Source: Luteolibacter flavescens (GTDB taxonomy: Bacteria; Verrucomicrobiota; Verrucomicrobiia; Verrucomicrobiales; Akkermansiaceae). From it: 64,000 nt of DNA. The stretch lies in assembly GCF_025950085.1 (NCBI RefSeq), contig NZ_JAPDDS010000013.1, positions 1 through 64,000 of the forward strand, written 5' to 3'. The translations under genes were made by a program, and so were the position numbers. This document shows positions 45,645 through 54,429 of the stretch, one piece after another. The notes below the pieces were generated by a model that saw nothing but the letters and a program-made list of their open reading frames with translations, made no database searches and was not told the DNA's origin. Every line of letters starts with the position of its first letter. Within the stretch, counting starts at the first letter, position 1.

Positions 45645-48600
45645 ATGAACCGCATTTTTGTCGAGAAGCAGCCCGCATTCAACGCCGAGGCCCGTCACCT
45701 CCTGCACGATCTCCGCGAATCCCTCGACCTGCCAGCGCTGGAAGGCGTCCGCATCGTCCAGCGCTATGACATCGATGGGCTGACCGATGCCCAATTCGAG
45801 CAGGCGGTCCGACTGATCCTTTCGGAGCCGCAGGTCGATGTGATCACCGAGACACTCGTGCAGTCGGAGGGCGAGACCGCCTTCGCCGTCGAGTATCTGC
45901 CGGGGCAATTTGACCAACGCGCCGATTCCGCCGCGCAGTGCGTGCAGATCCTCACCGGCCAAGAGCGCCCGCTGGTGGCCTCCGCAAAGGTGGTGGTGGT
46001 GAAAGGCAGCGTCTCCGCCGACGACCTCGCCCGCATCAAGGGCTACGTCATCAATGCCGTGGACTCCCACGAGGCCCGCATGGACCTGCCGGAAAGCCTT
46101 CAGCCGAAGATCAATGCGCCTGCCGACGTCGCCATCCTGACCGGCCTCACCACCAAGCCCGCCGCGGAACTCGCCGCGCTGCGCAAGGACCTCGGCCTCG
46201 CGATGTCCGATGCGGACCTCGCCTTCTGCCAGACCTATTTCCGCGACGAGGAGCAGCGCGACCCGAGCATCACGGAGATCCGGATGCTGGACACGTATTG
46301 GTCCGACCACTGCCGCCACACGACCTTCCTCACGAAGATCGACGAGGCGACCTTTGCCCCCGGCTCCGGCCCGGTGGAAAAGGCGTGGCAGACCTACTTG
46401 GCCACCCGCACCCAGCTCGGCCGAGATGAAAAGCCGGTCACGCTGATGGACATCGCGCTCATCGGCATGCGCGAACTGAAGGCCAGCGGTGAACTCGACA
46501 ACCTTGAAGTCTCCGACGAGGTCAACGCCGCCTCGATCGTCGTCCCGGTGAAAATCGACGACCGCCCCGAGGAGGAGTGGCTCGTGATGTTCAAGAACGA
46601 GACGCACAATCACCCGACCGAGATCGAGCCCTTCGGCGGTGCGGCCACCTGCCTCGGCGGCTGCATCCGCGATCCGCTCTCCGGTCGCTCCTATGTCTAT
46701 CAGGCGATGCGCGTCACGGGTGCGGGCAATCCCCTCACCCCCTTCGCCGAGACGCTGCCGGGCAAGCTCCCGCAGAAGAAGATCTGCCAGATCGCCGCGC
46801 ACGGCTACTCTTCCTACGGCAACCAGATCGGCCTCGCGACCGGCCAGGTGGCTGAGGTTTACCACCCCGGCTATGTGGCGAAGCGCATGGAAATCGGTGC
46901 CGTGGTCGCCGCCGCACCACGCTCGCAGGTCTTCCGCGGCACCCCTGCCGCGGGCGATGTGATCCTGCTGATCGGCGGACGCACCGGACGCGATGGCGTG
47001 GGCGGAGCGACCGGTTCCTCGAAGGAGCACACGGACACAGCATTGGAAAACTCCGCCGAGGTCCAGAAGGGCGACGCCCCGACCGAGCGGAAGATCCAGC
47101 GCCTCTTCCGCAATCCGGAACTCACGAAGAAGATCAAGATCTGCAACGACTTCGGCGCTGGCGGCGTGTCCGTCGCCATCGGGGAGATCGCACCCTCGCT
47201 CGACATCGACCTCGATGCCGTGCCGAAAAAGTATGAGGGCCTCGATGGCACCGAACTCGCGATTTCCGAGTCGCAGGAGCGCATGGCCGTCTGCATCGAC
47301 CCTGCCGATGCCGACTACTTCATCGCCGAGTCCGACAAGGAGAACCTGGAGTGCAAGCTGGTCGCCGTGGTCGGTGATCACGGCCGCCTGCGCATGACCT
47401 GGCGTGGCAAGACCATCGTGGATCTCAGCCGCGCCTTCCTTGATACGAATGGCGTCCAGCAGACCGCAAAGGTCCACGTGGCGGCACCCGAGGGTGACTT
47501 CTGCTCCGCGTTCAAGACCCCGGCATCGGCGACGGAGCTGCTTTCCGATCTCAACCACTGCTCGCAAAAAGGCCTCGGCGAACGCTTCGACGGCTCCGTG
47601 GGCGCGGGCACCGTTCTGTGGCCCTTTGGCGGCAAGCACCAGCTCACCCCACCCGATGCGATGGTGGCGAAGCTCCCGCTGCTGGAGGGCAATACCGACG
47701 TCTGCACCTACATGAGCTGGGGCTTCAATCCCTACCTCTCTGCATGGTCGCCCTTCCACGGTGCGGTCTATGCCGTCACCGAGTCCGTCTGCAAGGCGGT
47801 CGCTGCCGGAGCGCGTCTCTCCGACGTGCGCCTGACGCTTCAGGAATACTTCCCGAAGCTCGGCGGTGATGCCACACGCTGGGGCCTGCCCTTCGCGGCG
47901 CTGCTGGGTGCCTTCCAAGCGCAGCACGGCCTGCGCCTCGCGGCCATCGGCGGCAAGGACTCGATGTCCGGCTCCTTCAATGAGCTCGACGTCCCGCCGA
48001 CGCTCGTCTCCTTCGCGCTCGCGCCGGGTCAGGCCAGCCTCGCGCTTTCGCCGGAATTCAAGAAGCCCGGCAGCACGCTCTCGCTGGTCACCGCACCCCG
48101 CGATGAAGACCAGCTCCCGGACTACGGGAAGCTCCGCGAGATCGCCGCGGAACTCCACGCACTGAATTCCTCCGGCAGGCTGCTTTCCATGAAGGCGCTC
48201 GGAGCCGGCGGCATCGTGCATGGCGTCGCCACCAGTGCCTTCGGGAATCGCATCGGCGCGACGATCACGGCGGAGCAGCCGTATGCGGAGCGCTACTTCA
48301 GCTTCCTCATCGAACACGATGGCGAGCTGCCCGCATCGCTCGCGGCCCAGGTGATCGGCGAAACCATCGCCGAGCCCGAACTCAATCTCCCCGGCGAAAG
48401 CCACAAGCTGGACGACCTGCAGGCGGCCTGGCTCGGCACGCTGGAGCCGGTCTATCCGACCAAGGAAGACTCTTCCTTTGCCAGCACGCCGCACCTTTCC
48501 CTCGCCGCGTCCTTCACCGGCAGCAAGCAGACTTCCACGGCGATGCACGCGAAGCCGAAGGTGCTGATCCCAGCCTTCCCCGGCACGAACAGCGAGTATG

Positions 48601-49349
48601 ACTCCGCCAAGGCCTTCCGCGAAGCCGGTGCCGAGGCAGAGATCCAGGTCTTCCGGAATCTCAGCTCGCGCCACATCGAGGAATCTCTGGAAGCCTTCGC
48701 CCGGAAGATCCGCGAGTCGCAGATCCTGATGTTCCCCGGAGGCTTCAGCGCGGGTGACGAGCCCGATGGCTCGGCCAAGTTCATCGCCACCGTCATCCGC
48801 AATCCGCGGGTGGCCGATGCGATCATGGACCTGATCAAGAACCGCGACGGCCTCGTGCTCGGCATCTGCAATGGCTTCCAGGCCCTGATCAAGACCGGCC
48901 TCGTCCCCTACGGCGAGATCCGCGACCCGCACGCCGACGCGCCGACGCTCACCTTCAACGACATCGGCCGCCACGTCTCCTGCTACGTCACCACGCGCGT
49001 CGCCAGCACGCTTTCCCCTTGGATGGCAGGCATGGAAGTGGGCGACCTGCACAGCGTGCCCGTCTCGCACGGCGAGGGCAAATTCCTCGCCAGCCCCGGC
49101 GTCATCGCCGAGCTCGCGGCGAAGGGCCAGATCGCCACGCAGTACGTCGATACCGAAGGCACCTACTCGATGGAGATCGACATCAACCCGAACGGCTCGC
49201 TTTTCGCCATCGAAGGCATCACCAGCCCCTGCGGCCGCGTCTTCGGCAAGATGGCCCACACCGAACGCAGCGGCACCCTCGTCGGCAAGAACATCCCCGG
49301 CGAGAAGAAGCAGCCGATCTTCACGGCAGGGGTGAAATGGTTCTCGTAA
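45645..49349 (+). CDS. purL: Phosphoribosylformylglycinamidine synthase PurL (fused type)
   Basis: The fourth step of purine synthesis: FGAR plus glutamine and ATP to FGAM. It is a 1234-aa single-chain enzyme with both synthase and glutaminase parts, in length and N-terminus (MNRIFVEKQPAFNAEARHLL) like the fused form found in clostridia rather than the classical proteobacterial one. Synthase signatures are MLDTYWSDHCRHTTFLTKID, KNETHNHPTEIEPFGGAATC and GGRTGRDGVGGATGSS. The C-terminal class I glutamine amidotransferase domain starts near residue 970 (KVLIPAFPGTNSEYDS), with the nucleophile Cys in VLGICNGFQALI (about residue 1075) and the His/Glu pair in VPVSHGEGKF. A hairpin CACCCG/CGGGTG at 45580-45604 lies in its leader. 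Confidence 0.97.
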   Translation: MNRIFVEKQPAFNAEARHLLHDLRESLDLPALEGVRIVQRYDIDGLTDAQFEQAVRLILSEPQVDVITETLVQSEGETAFAVEYLPGQFDQRADSAAQCVQILTGQERPLVASAKVVVVKGSVSADDLARIKGYVINAVDSHEARMDLPESLQPKINAPADVAILTGLTTKPAAELAALRKDLGLAMSDADLAFCQTYFRDEEQRDPSITEIRMLDTYWSDHCRHTTFLTKIDEATFAPGSGPVEKAWQTYLATRTQLGRDEKPVTLMDIALIGMRELKASGELDNLEVSDEVNAASIVVPVKIDDRPEEEWLVMFKNETHNHPTEIEPFGGAATCLGGCIRDPLSGRSYVYQAMRVTGAGNPLTPFAETLPGKLPQKKICQIAAHGYSSYGNQIGLATGQVAEVYHPGYVAKRMEIGAVVAAAPRSQVFRGTPAAGDVILLIGGRTGRDGVGGATGSSKEHTDTALENSAEVQKGDAPTERKIQRLFRNPELTKKIKICNDFGAGGVSVAIGEIAPSLDIDLDAVPKKYEGLDGTELAISESQERMAVCIDPADADYFIAESDKENLECKLVAVVGDHGRLRMTWRGKTIVDLSRAFLDTNGVQQTAKVHVAAPEGDFCSAFKTPASATELLSDLNHCSQKGLGERFDGSVGAGTVLWPFGGKHQLTPPDAMVAKLPLLEGNTDVCTYMSWGFNPYLSAWSPFHGAVYAVTESVCKAVAAGARLSDVRLTLQEYFPKLGGDATRWGLPFAALLGAFQAQHGLRLAAIGGKDSMSGSFNELDVPPTLVSFALAPGQASLALSPEFKKPGSTLSLVTAPRDEDQLPDYGKLREIAAELHALNSSGRLLSMKALGAGGIVHGVATSAFGNRIGATITAEQPYAERYFSFLIEHDGELPASLAAQVIGETIAEPELNLPGESHKLDDLQAAWLGTLEPVYPTKEDSSFASTPHLSLAASFTGSKQTSTAMHAKPKVLIPAFPGTNSEYDSAKAFREAGAEAEIQVFRNLSSRHIEESLEAFARKIRESQILMFPGGFSAGDEPDGSAKFIATVIRNPRVADAIMDLIKNRDGLVLGICNGFQALIKTGLVPYGEIRDPHADAPTLTFNDIGRHVSCYVTTRVASTLSPWMAGMEVGDLHSVPVSHGEGKFLASPGVIAELAAKGQIATQYVDTEGTYSMEIDINPNGSLFAIEGITSPCGRVFGKMAHTERSGTLVGKNIPGEKKQPIFTAGVKWFS

Positions 49350-49427
49350 GGCGGCTTGGACACCTTGACACAAGGTCACAAGAATAGCCTTCCCCATCAT
49401 CAACATAACTGTATTCATCAGATCACG

Positions 49428-50102
49428 ATGAATGCTGGATTACTTGTGATTGCAGGGATGGCACTGCTTGCGATGCGGCCCGCCACCGCCGCCGTGACCT
49501 TGTTCAATGTTCCTTCGCACACGACTTCCTTCGAAGCTCACGGCGATGGCATGGTGGGTTTCACCTTCCAGGTCCTGACGACCGTGACAGTGACCTCGGT
49601 CGGATGGTATGACCATGATGCCGACGGCCTCTCGCAGGCCTATCAGGTGGGACTGTGGAGCTCCTCCACCGGATTCCAGCCCGGCCAACCGGTCGAAGCC
49701 CTGCTCGGGACCTCGGGAGTTACGATTCCTGCCGCCGGCACCTTGGAAGGATCGTGGCGCGTCCTCGAACTCTCGACTGCCTTGGTTCTCCAGCCAGGAG
49801 TCTCCTACCAACTCGCCGGCCTCGACTCCGCGGCCTCCACCGATCCGATCCGCTACATTTCCCAAGTGGCTGACGAGTATTCCAACGAATTCACTTCGGT
49901 CGGGCAGTTCTTTTATCACGCCACCGGGACACCGAGTGAATTTGGAGTCACCACAAATGACCGCTTCTATCTGGCTAGCGGTTTCCAGCTAGGTCCGATG
50001 CTTTTCACCAACGTGCCAGAACCGTCTTCCTGCGCATTGGCGGCAATCGGACTCACTGCCGTCCTCTTGCGAAACCGGCAGCAGTCCGTGATCAGGCGCT
50101 GA
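49428..50102 (+). CDS. PEP-CTERM protein, DUF4082-like
   Basis: A 224-aa secreted protein. The signal peptide is MNAGLLVIAGMALLAMRPATA. The C-terminal sorting signal is NVPEPSSCALAAIGLTAVLL followed by RNRQQSVIRR. The mature domain (FTFQVLTTVTVTSVGWYDHD, YQVGLWSSSTGF) resembles DUF4082-type beta-sandwich domains found in other exported proteins. Function is unknown. It is the second exosortase substrate in the window; no exosortase gene is in view. The upstream spacer has CCTTGACACAAGG (49364-49376), which contains both an exact TTGACA and a small hairpin. Confidence 0.87.
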   Translation: MNAGLLVIAGMALLAMRPATAAVTLFNVPSHTTSFEAHGDGMVGFTFQVLTTVTVTSVGWYDHDADGLSQAYQVGLWSSSTGFQPGQPVEALLGTSGVTIPAAGTLEGSWRVLELSTALVLQPGVSYQLAGLDSAASTDPIRYISQVADEYSNEFTSVGQFFYHATGTPSEFGVTTNDRFYLASGFQLGPMLFTNVPEPSSCALAAIGLTAVLLRNRQQSVIRR

Positions 50103-50108
50103 CGGGAA

Positions 50109-50582
50109 TTACTGGATTCCCAGTAGTTCCACCTCGAAGACAAGCGTGCTGTTCGGCGGGATGGTAGGGCTCGGGCTTCTTTCCCCGTAGGCGAGGTTTG
50201 CCGGGATCTCGAACTTGAACTTGTCGCCCACGACCATGAGCTGGACACCCTCAGTCCAGCCTGCGATGACGCGGTTGAGAGGGAAGCTGGTAGGCTCGCC
50301 ACGATCCACCGAGCTATCGAAGACGGTGCCATTCAGGAGCGTGCCGTGATAGTGGACGGTCACGTTGTCGGTTTCCTTCGGATGCACATCGCCGGTTCCC
50401 TTCTTCAGGATCGTGTATTTCAGGCCGCTGGCGGTGGTCTTCGTTTCAGCGGCAGCGCTTTCATCGCGCGGAGCGGATTCCGTCGAAGGGCTCGTCTCCG
50501 AACCGGCGCTGCCGGTCTCGGACTTGCAGGAGGTGAAACCGAAGGCAATGGCCAGCGTGAGGATCGAAAGGGTGGATTTCAT
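50109..50582 (-). CDS. FKBP-type peptidyl-prolyl isomerase lipoprotein
   Basis: A 157-aa envelope-attached prolyl isomerase. MKSTLSILTLAIAFGFTSCK is a lipoprotein signal with Cys19, followed by a Ser/Glu/Thr-rich linker. The FKBP domain (about residues 50-157) has TASGLKYTILKKGTGD, VTVHYHGTLLNGTVFDSS, FPLNRVIAGWTEGVQLMVVG and PANLAYGERSPSPTIPPNST, with the usual VHYxGxLxxGxxFDSS and LAYG motifs. It probably helps to fold exported proteins. It is convergent with the PEP-CTERM gene, with a 6-bp gap. Confidence 0.94.
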   Translation of the reverse strand: MKSTLSILTLAIAFGFTSCKSETGSAGSETSPSTESAPRDESAAAETKTTASGLKYTILKKGTGDVHPKETDNVTVHYHGTLLNGTVFDSSVDRGEPTSFPLNRVIAGWTEGVQLMVVGDKFKFEIPANLAYGERSPSPTIPPNSTLVFEVELLGIQ

Positions 50583-50639
50583 GGATGGTTCGTTTGGTCG
50601 GAAAATTCGATGGAGAAGGAGAGCCGGATCAAGCGACGA

Positions 50640-50990
50640 TCAGAGTTCGTTGTACTTGAGATTGTTTCCGCGCGCCTTGTCGGCGGGATAACGTTCCTCG
50701 TTGCGGGCAATCTTTCGCTCCATTACCTCGCCGAGGTTCATGCCGAGCAGATCCGCCATTTCAAACAGGAGGATGCCCACGTCCGCGATCTCCGAGGCGA
50801 TCTCATCCCGGCGTTCGTCCGTGCGCTTTTCCACCTGATCCGGCTGCTGCCAGACGAAATGCTGGAGCAACTCCCCCGCCTCCGCGGCGATGGCCACGGC
50901 CATGTCCTTCGGATTGTGAAACTGCTGCCACTCCCGGGCATCCACGAAGCTCCGGATGCGGGTGGTGAGTTCGGCGATGGAGTCGGACAT
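50640..50990 (-). CDS. MazG-like nucleotide pyrophosphohydrolase
   Basis: A 116-aa protein of the MazG/all-alpha NTP pyrophosphatase superfamily (MazG-like, RS21-C6 group). The metal motif ExxE occurs in IAAEAGELLQHFVW and ExxD in EIASEIADVGILLFEMADLL, separated by about 25 residues as in the family. LREFVDAREWQQFHNPKDMA-like wording (here TRIRSFVDAREWQQFHNPKD) is the typical opening. It hydrolyses non-standard or surplus dNTPs by family inference. ATG at 50990 (MSDSIAELTTRIRS) is the family start. It ends 57 bp upstream of the FKBP start on the same strand. Confidence 0.92.
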   Translation of the reverse strand: MSDSIAELTTRIRSFVDAREWQQFHNPKDMAVAIAAEAGELLQHFVWQQPDQVEKRTDERRDEIASEIADVGILLFEMADLLGMNLGEVMERKIARNEERYPADKARGNNLKYNEL

Positions 50991-51087
50991 GCACGAATCC
51001 AACACCGCCCGCCCGTGTAGCGAAACTGTAATTTGAAACCCGCCCGCCCCAGCTTGCATCATCGCGATAGCACGCGCATGGTGTCAC

Positions 51088-51330
51088 ATGATCAGCACCC
51101 CTCATGCGTGGAACGACCCGCTGAAATGTCACGTGGGCGATTGGGTTCCCGCTTCGTCCTCTTCCGTCCTCTCGTGGGACAAGAAGAAGGGCACCTACTG
51201 GTATCGCGTCGGCGGCTTCATCTGCCGGAAGATGGCTGGCGCAGGCCCGGTGAATCCGGCGGTCCCGTGGGGCTTCGAGCTCCGGCTGCTGCCCGCCCTC
51301 GGCAAGTGGGCGTGGGTCCGCTGCTGCTGA
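51088..51330 (+). CDS. Small Trp/Cys-rich hypothetical protein
   Basis: An 80-aa frame, MISTPHAWNDPLKCHVGDWV to KWAWVRCC, with strong third-position GC, so it is likely real. It is rich in Trp (7) and has four Cys, two at the very end. No membrane helix or signal peptide is clear. The family is not recognised. A CTTGCATCAT element lies just upstream (51053-51062), the same decamer that heads the repeat before msrB. Confidence 0.6.
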   Translation: MISTPHAWNDPLKCHVGDWVPASSSSVLSWDKKKGTYWYRVGGFICRKMAGAGPVNPAVPWGFELRLLPALGKWAWVRCC

Positions 51331-51369
51331 GCAGGCGCAAGGGCCTGCCGTAGATGGCCGCCGAGCCCT

Positions 51370-51469
51370 CTTGCATCATGCCGCTCGCGCGCGTAGATCT
51401 ATTTTCCGGTAGTCGGTCGGGTCCAATCGACCGGCACTTGCATCATGCCGCTCGCGCGCGTAGATCTAT
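51370..51469 (+). repeat. 33-bp direct repeat, two copies, before msrB
   Basis: A perfect 33-bp sequence beginning CTTGCATCATGCCGC and ending GTAGATCTAT occurs at 51370-51402 and 51437-51469, with a 34-bp spacer that can form a CGGTCG/CGACCG hairpin. The second copy runs into the msrB start codon. The repeat contains the palindromes GCGCGC and AGATCT. A partial copy (CTTGCATCAT) lies at 51053-51062. It may carry a promoter or operator, or be a local duplication. Confidence 0.9.
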
Positions 51470-52031
51470 GCCGATGAAAGCCGTCCTGCTGCTCGCCGCC
51501 GCGATCCCGCTCTGCGCCTGCTCGGCGGAAGACACGAAGAAGGAGAAGCCCGCCATGGAAACCGCTGACAAAGCCCCGGAACAGCCGACCGCTAAGGTCG
51601 AAAAGACCGACGAGGAGTGGAAGAAGATCCTGACTCCCGAGCAGTACCGCATCCTCCGCCAGTCCGGCACCGAACGCCCGAACGGCGAGATCTACAAGGA
51701 ATTCAACAAGCAGGGCGCGGGCACCTACTACTGCGCCGGCTGCGGCGCGGAGCTTTTCACGTCGAATGAGAAATTTGACAGCCACTGCGGCTGGCCCTCC
51801 TTCTACGACCCATCGAAGGCCAAGAACGTCACCACCAAGGACGACTTCTCCGGCGGCATGGTCCGCACCGAGGTGAATTGCGCCAAGTGCGGCGGCCACC
51901 TCGGTCACGTCTTCAAGGGCGAAGGCTTCGACACCCCCACCGACCAGCGATACTGCATCAACGGCGTCGCCTTGAAATTTGTCCCCGCCAAACAAGAGAA
52001 GGCGCCCGAAAAGGCCGCGGAAAAGAAGTGA
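51468..52031 (+). CDS. msrB: Peptide-methionine (R)-S-oxide reductase MsrB, envelope form
   Basis: Reduces methionine-R-sulfoxide in proteins. At 187 aa it has an N-terminal export signal ([20 protein letters not shown]) with a probable lipobox LCAC, so it is likely anchored outside the cytoplasm. The MsrB domain (about residues 45-170) has [20 protein letters not shown], the zinc pairs CAGC and [32 protein letters not shown], and the catalytic Cys in [12 protein letters not shown]. The last residues are Lys/Glu/Ala-rich. ATG at 51468 or at 51474 could be the start. The 33-bp repeat overlaps the start region. Confidence 0.94.
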   Translation: MPMKAVLLLAAAIPLCACSAEDTKKEKPAMETADKAPEQPTAKVEKTDEEWKKILTPEQYRILRQSGTERPNGEIYKEFNKQGAGTYYCAGCGAELFTSNEKFDSHCGWPSFYDPSKAKNVTTKDDFSGGMVRTEVNCAKCGGHLGHVFKGEGFDTPTDQRYCINGVALKFVPAKQEKAPEKAAEKK

Positions 52032-52075
52032 ATGCCGCTTGCCGCCGCAGGGCTCTTCCCTAGGCTAGCCCCCAT

Positions 52076-52157
52076 GCCGGGATGGCGGAATTGGTAGACG
52101 CACCAGATTTAGGTTCTGGCGGAGAGATCTGTGTGGGTTCGAGTCCCACTTCCGGCA
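52076..52157 (+). tRNA. tRNA-Leu (anticodon UAG)
   Basis: A complete class II tRNA. The acceptor stem GCCGGGA (52076-52082) pairs with TTCCGGC (52150-52156) with one G-T pair, plus discriminator A at 52157. D-arm GGCGGAATTGGTAGACGC, anticodon stem CCAGA/TCTGG with loop TTTAGGT (anticodon UAG, reading CUA/CUN), a variable arm (CGGAGAGATCTG) and T-arm GTGGG-TTCGAGT-CCCAC are all visible. CCA is not encoded. A T6 run follows at 52161-52166, likely the terminator. Confidence 0.96.
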
Positions 52158-52322
52158 CTGTTTTTTAGCCCAAAGTCCAAAGGGCAGAGGAAGCCCGAGC
52201 GATGGTTTTGGCAACCGGGCTCCAGTCGCCTGATGGCTTCGTCGGAAGTACGGCATCACCGCGGTGACATCGAGGTTTCCAAGCATCCCCTTGTCAGGCC
52301 CGACAGGAATTCGTTGGCAAGG

Positions 52323-52350
52323 AGGCGCTCGGTGGCGCTCGGTGGCGCTA
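52323..52350. repeat. Short tandem repeat of GGCGCTCGGT
   Basis: GGCGCTCGGT is repeated in tandem (2.6 copies) in the gap between tRNA-Leu and the SGNH-like gene, running up to that gene's stop. The rest of the 190-bp gap (52158-52347) shows no gene. Confidence 0.6.
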
Positions 52351-54429
52351 GTCGATGCGGAACCACGCGGTGCCATCGCTCTGGATTTGGGCGCGGTCCC
52401 ACTGTCCACCGAGAGAAATGGTCGGCGAGCCGTCGATGGTCTCGCTTCCAGCACCGTCGATGATCACCGCGTTTGAGCTCGGGTCGATCTTCTTGAAAAC
52501 ATAGATCCGCCCGGGCACTCCGGTGGCGCCTGCGGCCGGGAGCATGAACGAGAAGGACCCGCCGCTCGCGTCACCGAGCATCGTGTAATCATTGTGTCCC
52601 GGTTGATAGGTCGTGGTCTTGGTGACGATGCTCTGCGAAGCACTGGTCCCGAAGATACGCCAGCGCAGCGACGGATTGCCCAGATAGGTGCCATTGAATC
52701 CCGGGTAAAAGCCCGCAGTCCCGTCCTGTGCACCGGAAAGCGAGAAGAGAGTAGCTCCTTCACGCTTGAACGTCATCACCTTGGAAAGCGATTCAATGTT
52801 CCAGAAATCCAGATGATTGGTGAAGGGGCTGTCCTGGATTCGCAACCCCTTCGACAAGGAGAGCGGGTTGTCGAAAATCCACGCGGGTGTGGCTGTCGGT
52901 TCGGCCGAGGCTTGAAATATCCCGCCAGCACCGGCAGCTCCCAAATGGACGTCCCCGAGCGGAAGGATTGACCAGATGTGATGGTTGCGACGGATCACAC
53001 CCTCGGTATTGAGATGGACCACGTCAGCCATCACACCCATTGCATTGGCGGCAGCGAAGCCTGACCCAAAGAGGGCATTCGTATCGATGAAGCACTCCCC
53101 CGCTTCTGCTGCCCACTCTCTCTGCGCCGTTACCTGGTCGGCGACAAGCTGGTCCTCACCCGAGGCAGGATTCCGTGACACCTGCACGAAGTCGCAGTCA
53201 GCATGCGCAGACTTCAGTCGATCATAGTAAGTTCTCCAATTGCCGCCACTCTGCCAGTTCGGCCCCTCGTCGGCCCACAAGGAAAAGACCAAGTCCGGAG
53301 CAAGCCAGCGCCAGATGGGAGCAAGAATCTCGGGCCGGGTTTTCAGGGAGTCGGTGATTTCCAGGCCTCCCCGCGAAGCAAACAACGTTCGGATCTCCGT
53401 GACCCCACCTCCGATGGTGGGAAAAACGGCACCACAGATGACATCCACATCCCCCCCCACGACACCGTCCACCATCAAGCGGAACGACGGATAATTCGAG
53501 GTTGCGAGATCATACTCTTTCACGACGCCGGTCGGCACTGAAACGGGGTTGCCACTGCCGTCCTTGCTCGCATCGATCATCCCGTCGAGGACCGAGATCG
53601 TACCTGTGGAAGTCTTCGATTGGAGCCTGAAAGTTCCTGCGCCCGGGCGGGCGATGTAAATGATGGCAGCCTTGTTTCCCTGGGTGTAGCCACCCGGACC
53701 GAGCCGCCCATTGGGCACGAATTCCCCGGAACTCCCTGGCGCGAACCGCTGGTATTCTCCATTTACCCATGACTGGAAGTCGTTTCTGACGTCCGTGACC
53801 GTTCCGGTCGCGAGGCTAGCCTCGACGGTGAGGCCGATGAACCCCCGTTTCGCCATCAAGGGCCCGAGGTTGATCCCCGTCGTCATGGAATCACCAATGG
53901 TCGCAATGCGAAGCGGAGCTCCGGTGATGGATTTCGCCAGAGCGTGAGGAGTATTCAGCAACCGGGCACCGCTTGCTGGATCCAAGACATCGGCCGCGCG
54001 AATCGCGTCGCGGACCTGACCCGCCTGAACTGCATTCAATGCCTGAAGCGCCGACAACAGATTCGAGGCCGTCACGGTTGCATCGCTGCCCGCCGGTCCC
54101 GGAGGGCCTACAGGGGCAACATTGCCGACATCACCGTCATCACGCAGTCGATAGTAGGCATTCGGCAAACCGCGGGTCCGGGCCAGAACCGATATCTGAC
54201 CACCGGTGCCTTTCACCGAGTAACCCTCGTTGTCCCAAGTCGCCAAATCGGAGCTGATCTGGACCTGATAATACTTCCCGACCTCCGACTGGAAGACGAG
54301 TTCCACGGCACCTCGTATCCCCGGGGTAAAGCCCATTACTTGGCCGACATCGATTGGATTGGCCGGTGCCATCGCGGTGAATGCGACGAGACACGGCAGC
54401 GCGTATCTGAAATCTGAGCGAAACATCAT
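52348..54429 (-). CDS. Secreted SGNH-hydrolase-like protein with phage-tail-like C-terminus
   Basis: A 693-aa exported protein. The signal peptide is MMFRSDFRYALPCLVAFTAM then APANP. Residues about 40-98 contain KYYQVQISSDLATWDNEGYS and AYYRLRDD, the module found at the C-termini of other secreted proteins here. A short collagen-like GPPGPAG follows (about 109-114). The SGNH-type block I is LRIATIGDSMTTG (Ser181), and a DxxH pair occurs in MADVVHLNTEG (about residue 470). The last 70 residues (SFSFMLPAAGATGVPGRIYV to DGTAWFRID) look like ends of phage tail fibre proteins. Codon GC is lower than average. Esterase or glycan-deacetylase activity is inferred, not proven. Confidence 0.82.
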   Translation of the reverse strand: MMFRSDFRYALPCLVAFTAMAPANPIDVGQVMGFTPGIRGAVELVFQSEVGKYYQVQISSDLATWDNEGYSVKGTGGQISVLARTRGLPNAYYRLRDDGDVGNVAPVGPPGPAGSDATVTASNLLSALQALNAVQAGQVRDAIRAADVLDPASGARLLNTPHALAKSITGAPLRIATIGDSMTTGINLGPLMAKRGFIGLTVEASLATGTVTDVRNDFQSWVNGEYQRFAPGSSGEFVPNGRLGPGGYTQGNKAAIIYIARPGAGTFRLQSKTSTGTISVLDGMIDASKDGSGNPVSVPTGVVKEYDLATSNYPSFRLMVDGVVGGDVDVICGAVFPTIGGGVTEIRTLFASRGGLEITDSLKTRPEILAPIWRWLAPDLVFSLWADEGPNWQSGGNWRTYYDRLKSAHADCDFVQVSRNPASGEDQLVADQVTAQREWAAEAGECFIDTNALFGSGFAAANAMGVMADVVHLNTEGVIRRNHHIWSILPLGDVHLGAAGAGGIFQASAEPTATPAWIFDNPLSLSKGLRIQDSPFTNHLDFWNIESLSKVMTFKREGATLFSLSGAQDGTAGFYPGFNGTYLGNPSLRWRIFGTSASQSIVTKTTTYQPGHNDYTMLGDASGGSFSFMLPAAGATGVPGRIYVFKKIDPSSNAVIIDGAGSETIDGSPTISLGGQWDRAQIQSDGTAWFRID

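Noticed and set aside
49364-49376. Exact TTGACA as a -35 element before the second PEP-CTERM gene
   Set aside because: No -10-like hexamer lies 16-18 bp downstream, and the site is better read as a small hairpin CCTTG-ACA-CAAGG.
45609-49418. A 1269-codon open frame on the minus strand opposite purL
   Set aside because: It is the antisense of a certain gene; high third-position GC removes stops. The translation is rich in Arg/Ala/Gly and Asp without any family motif.
52076-52347. Possible attachment-site duplicate of the tRNA-Leu 3' end
   Set aside because: I looked for a repeat of the TTCGAGTCCCAC segment near the next genes and did not find one.
52131-52463. A plus-strand frame starting inside tRNA-Leu
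   Set aside because: It begins within the tRNA and runs into the antisense of the SGNH-like gene.
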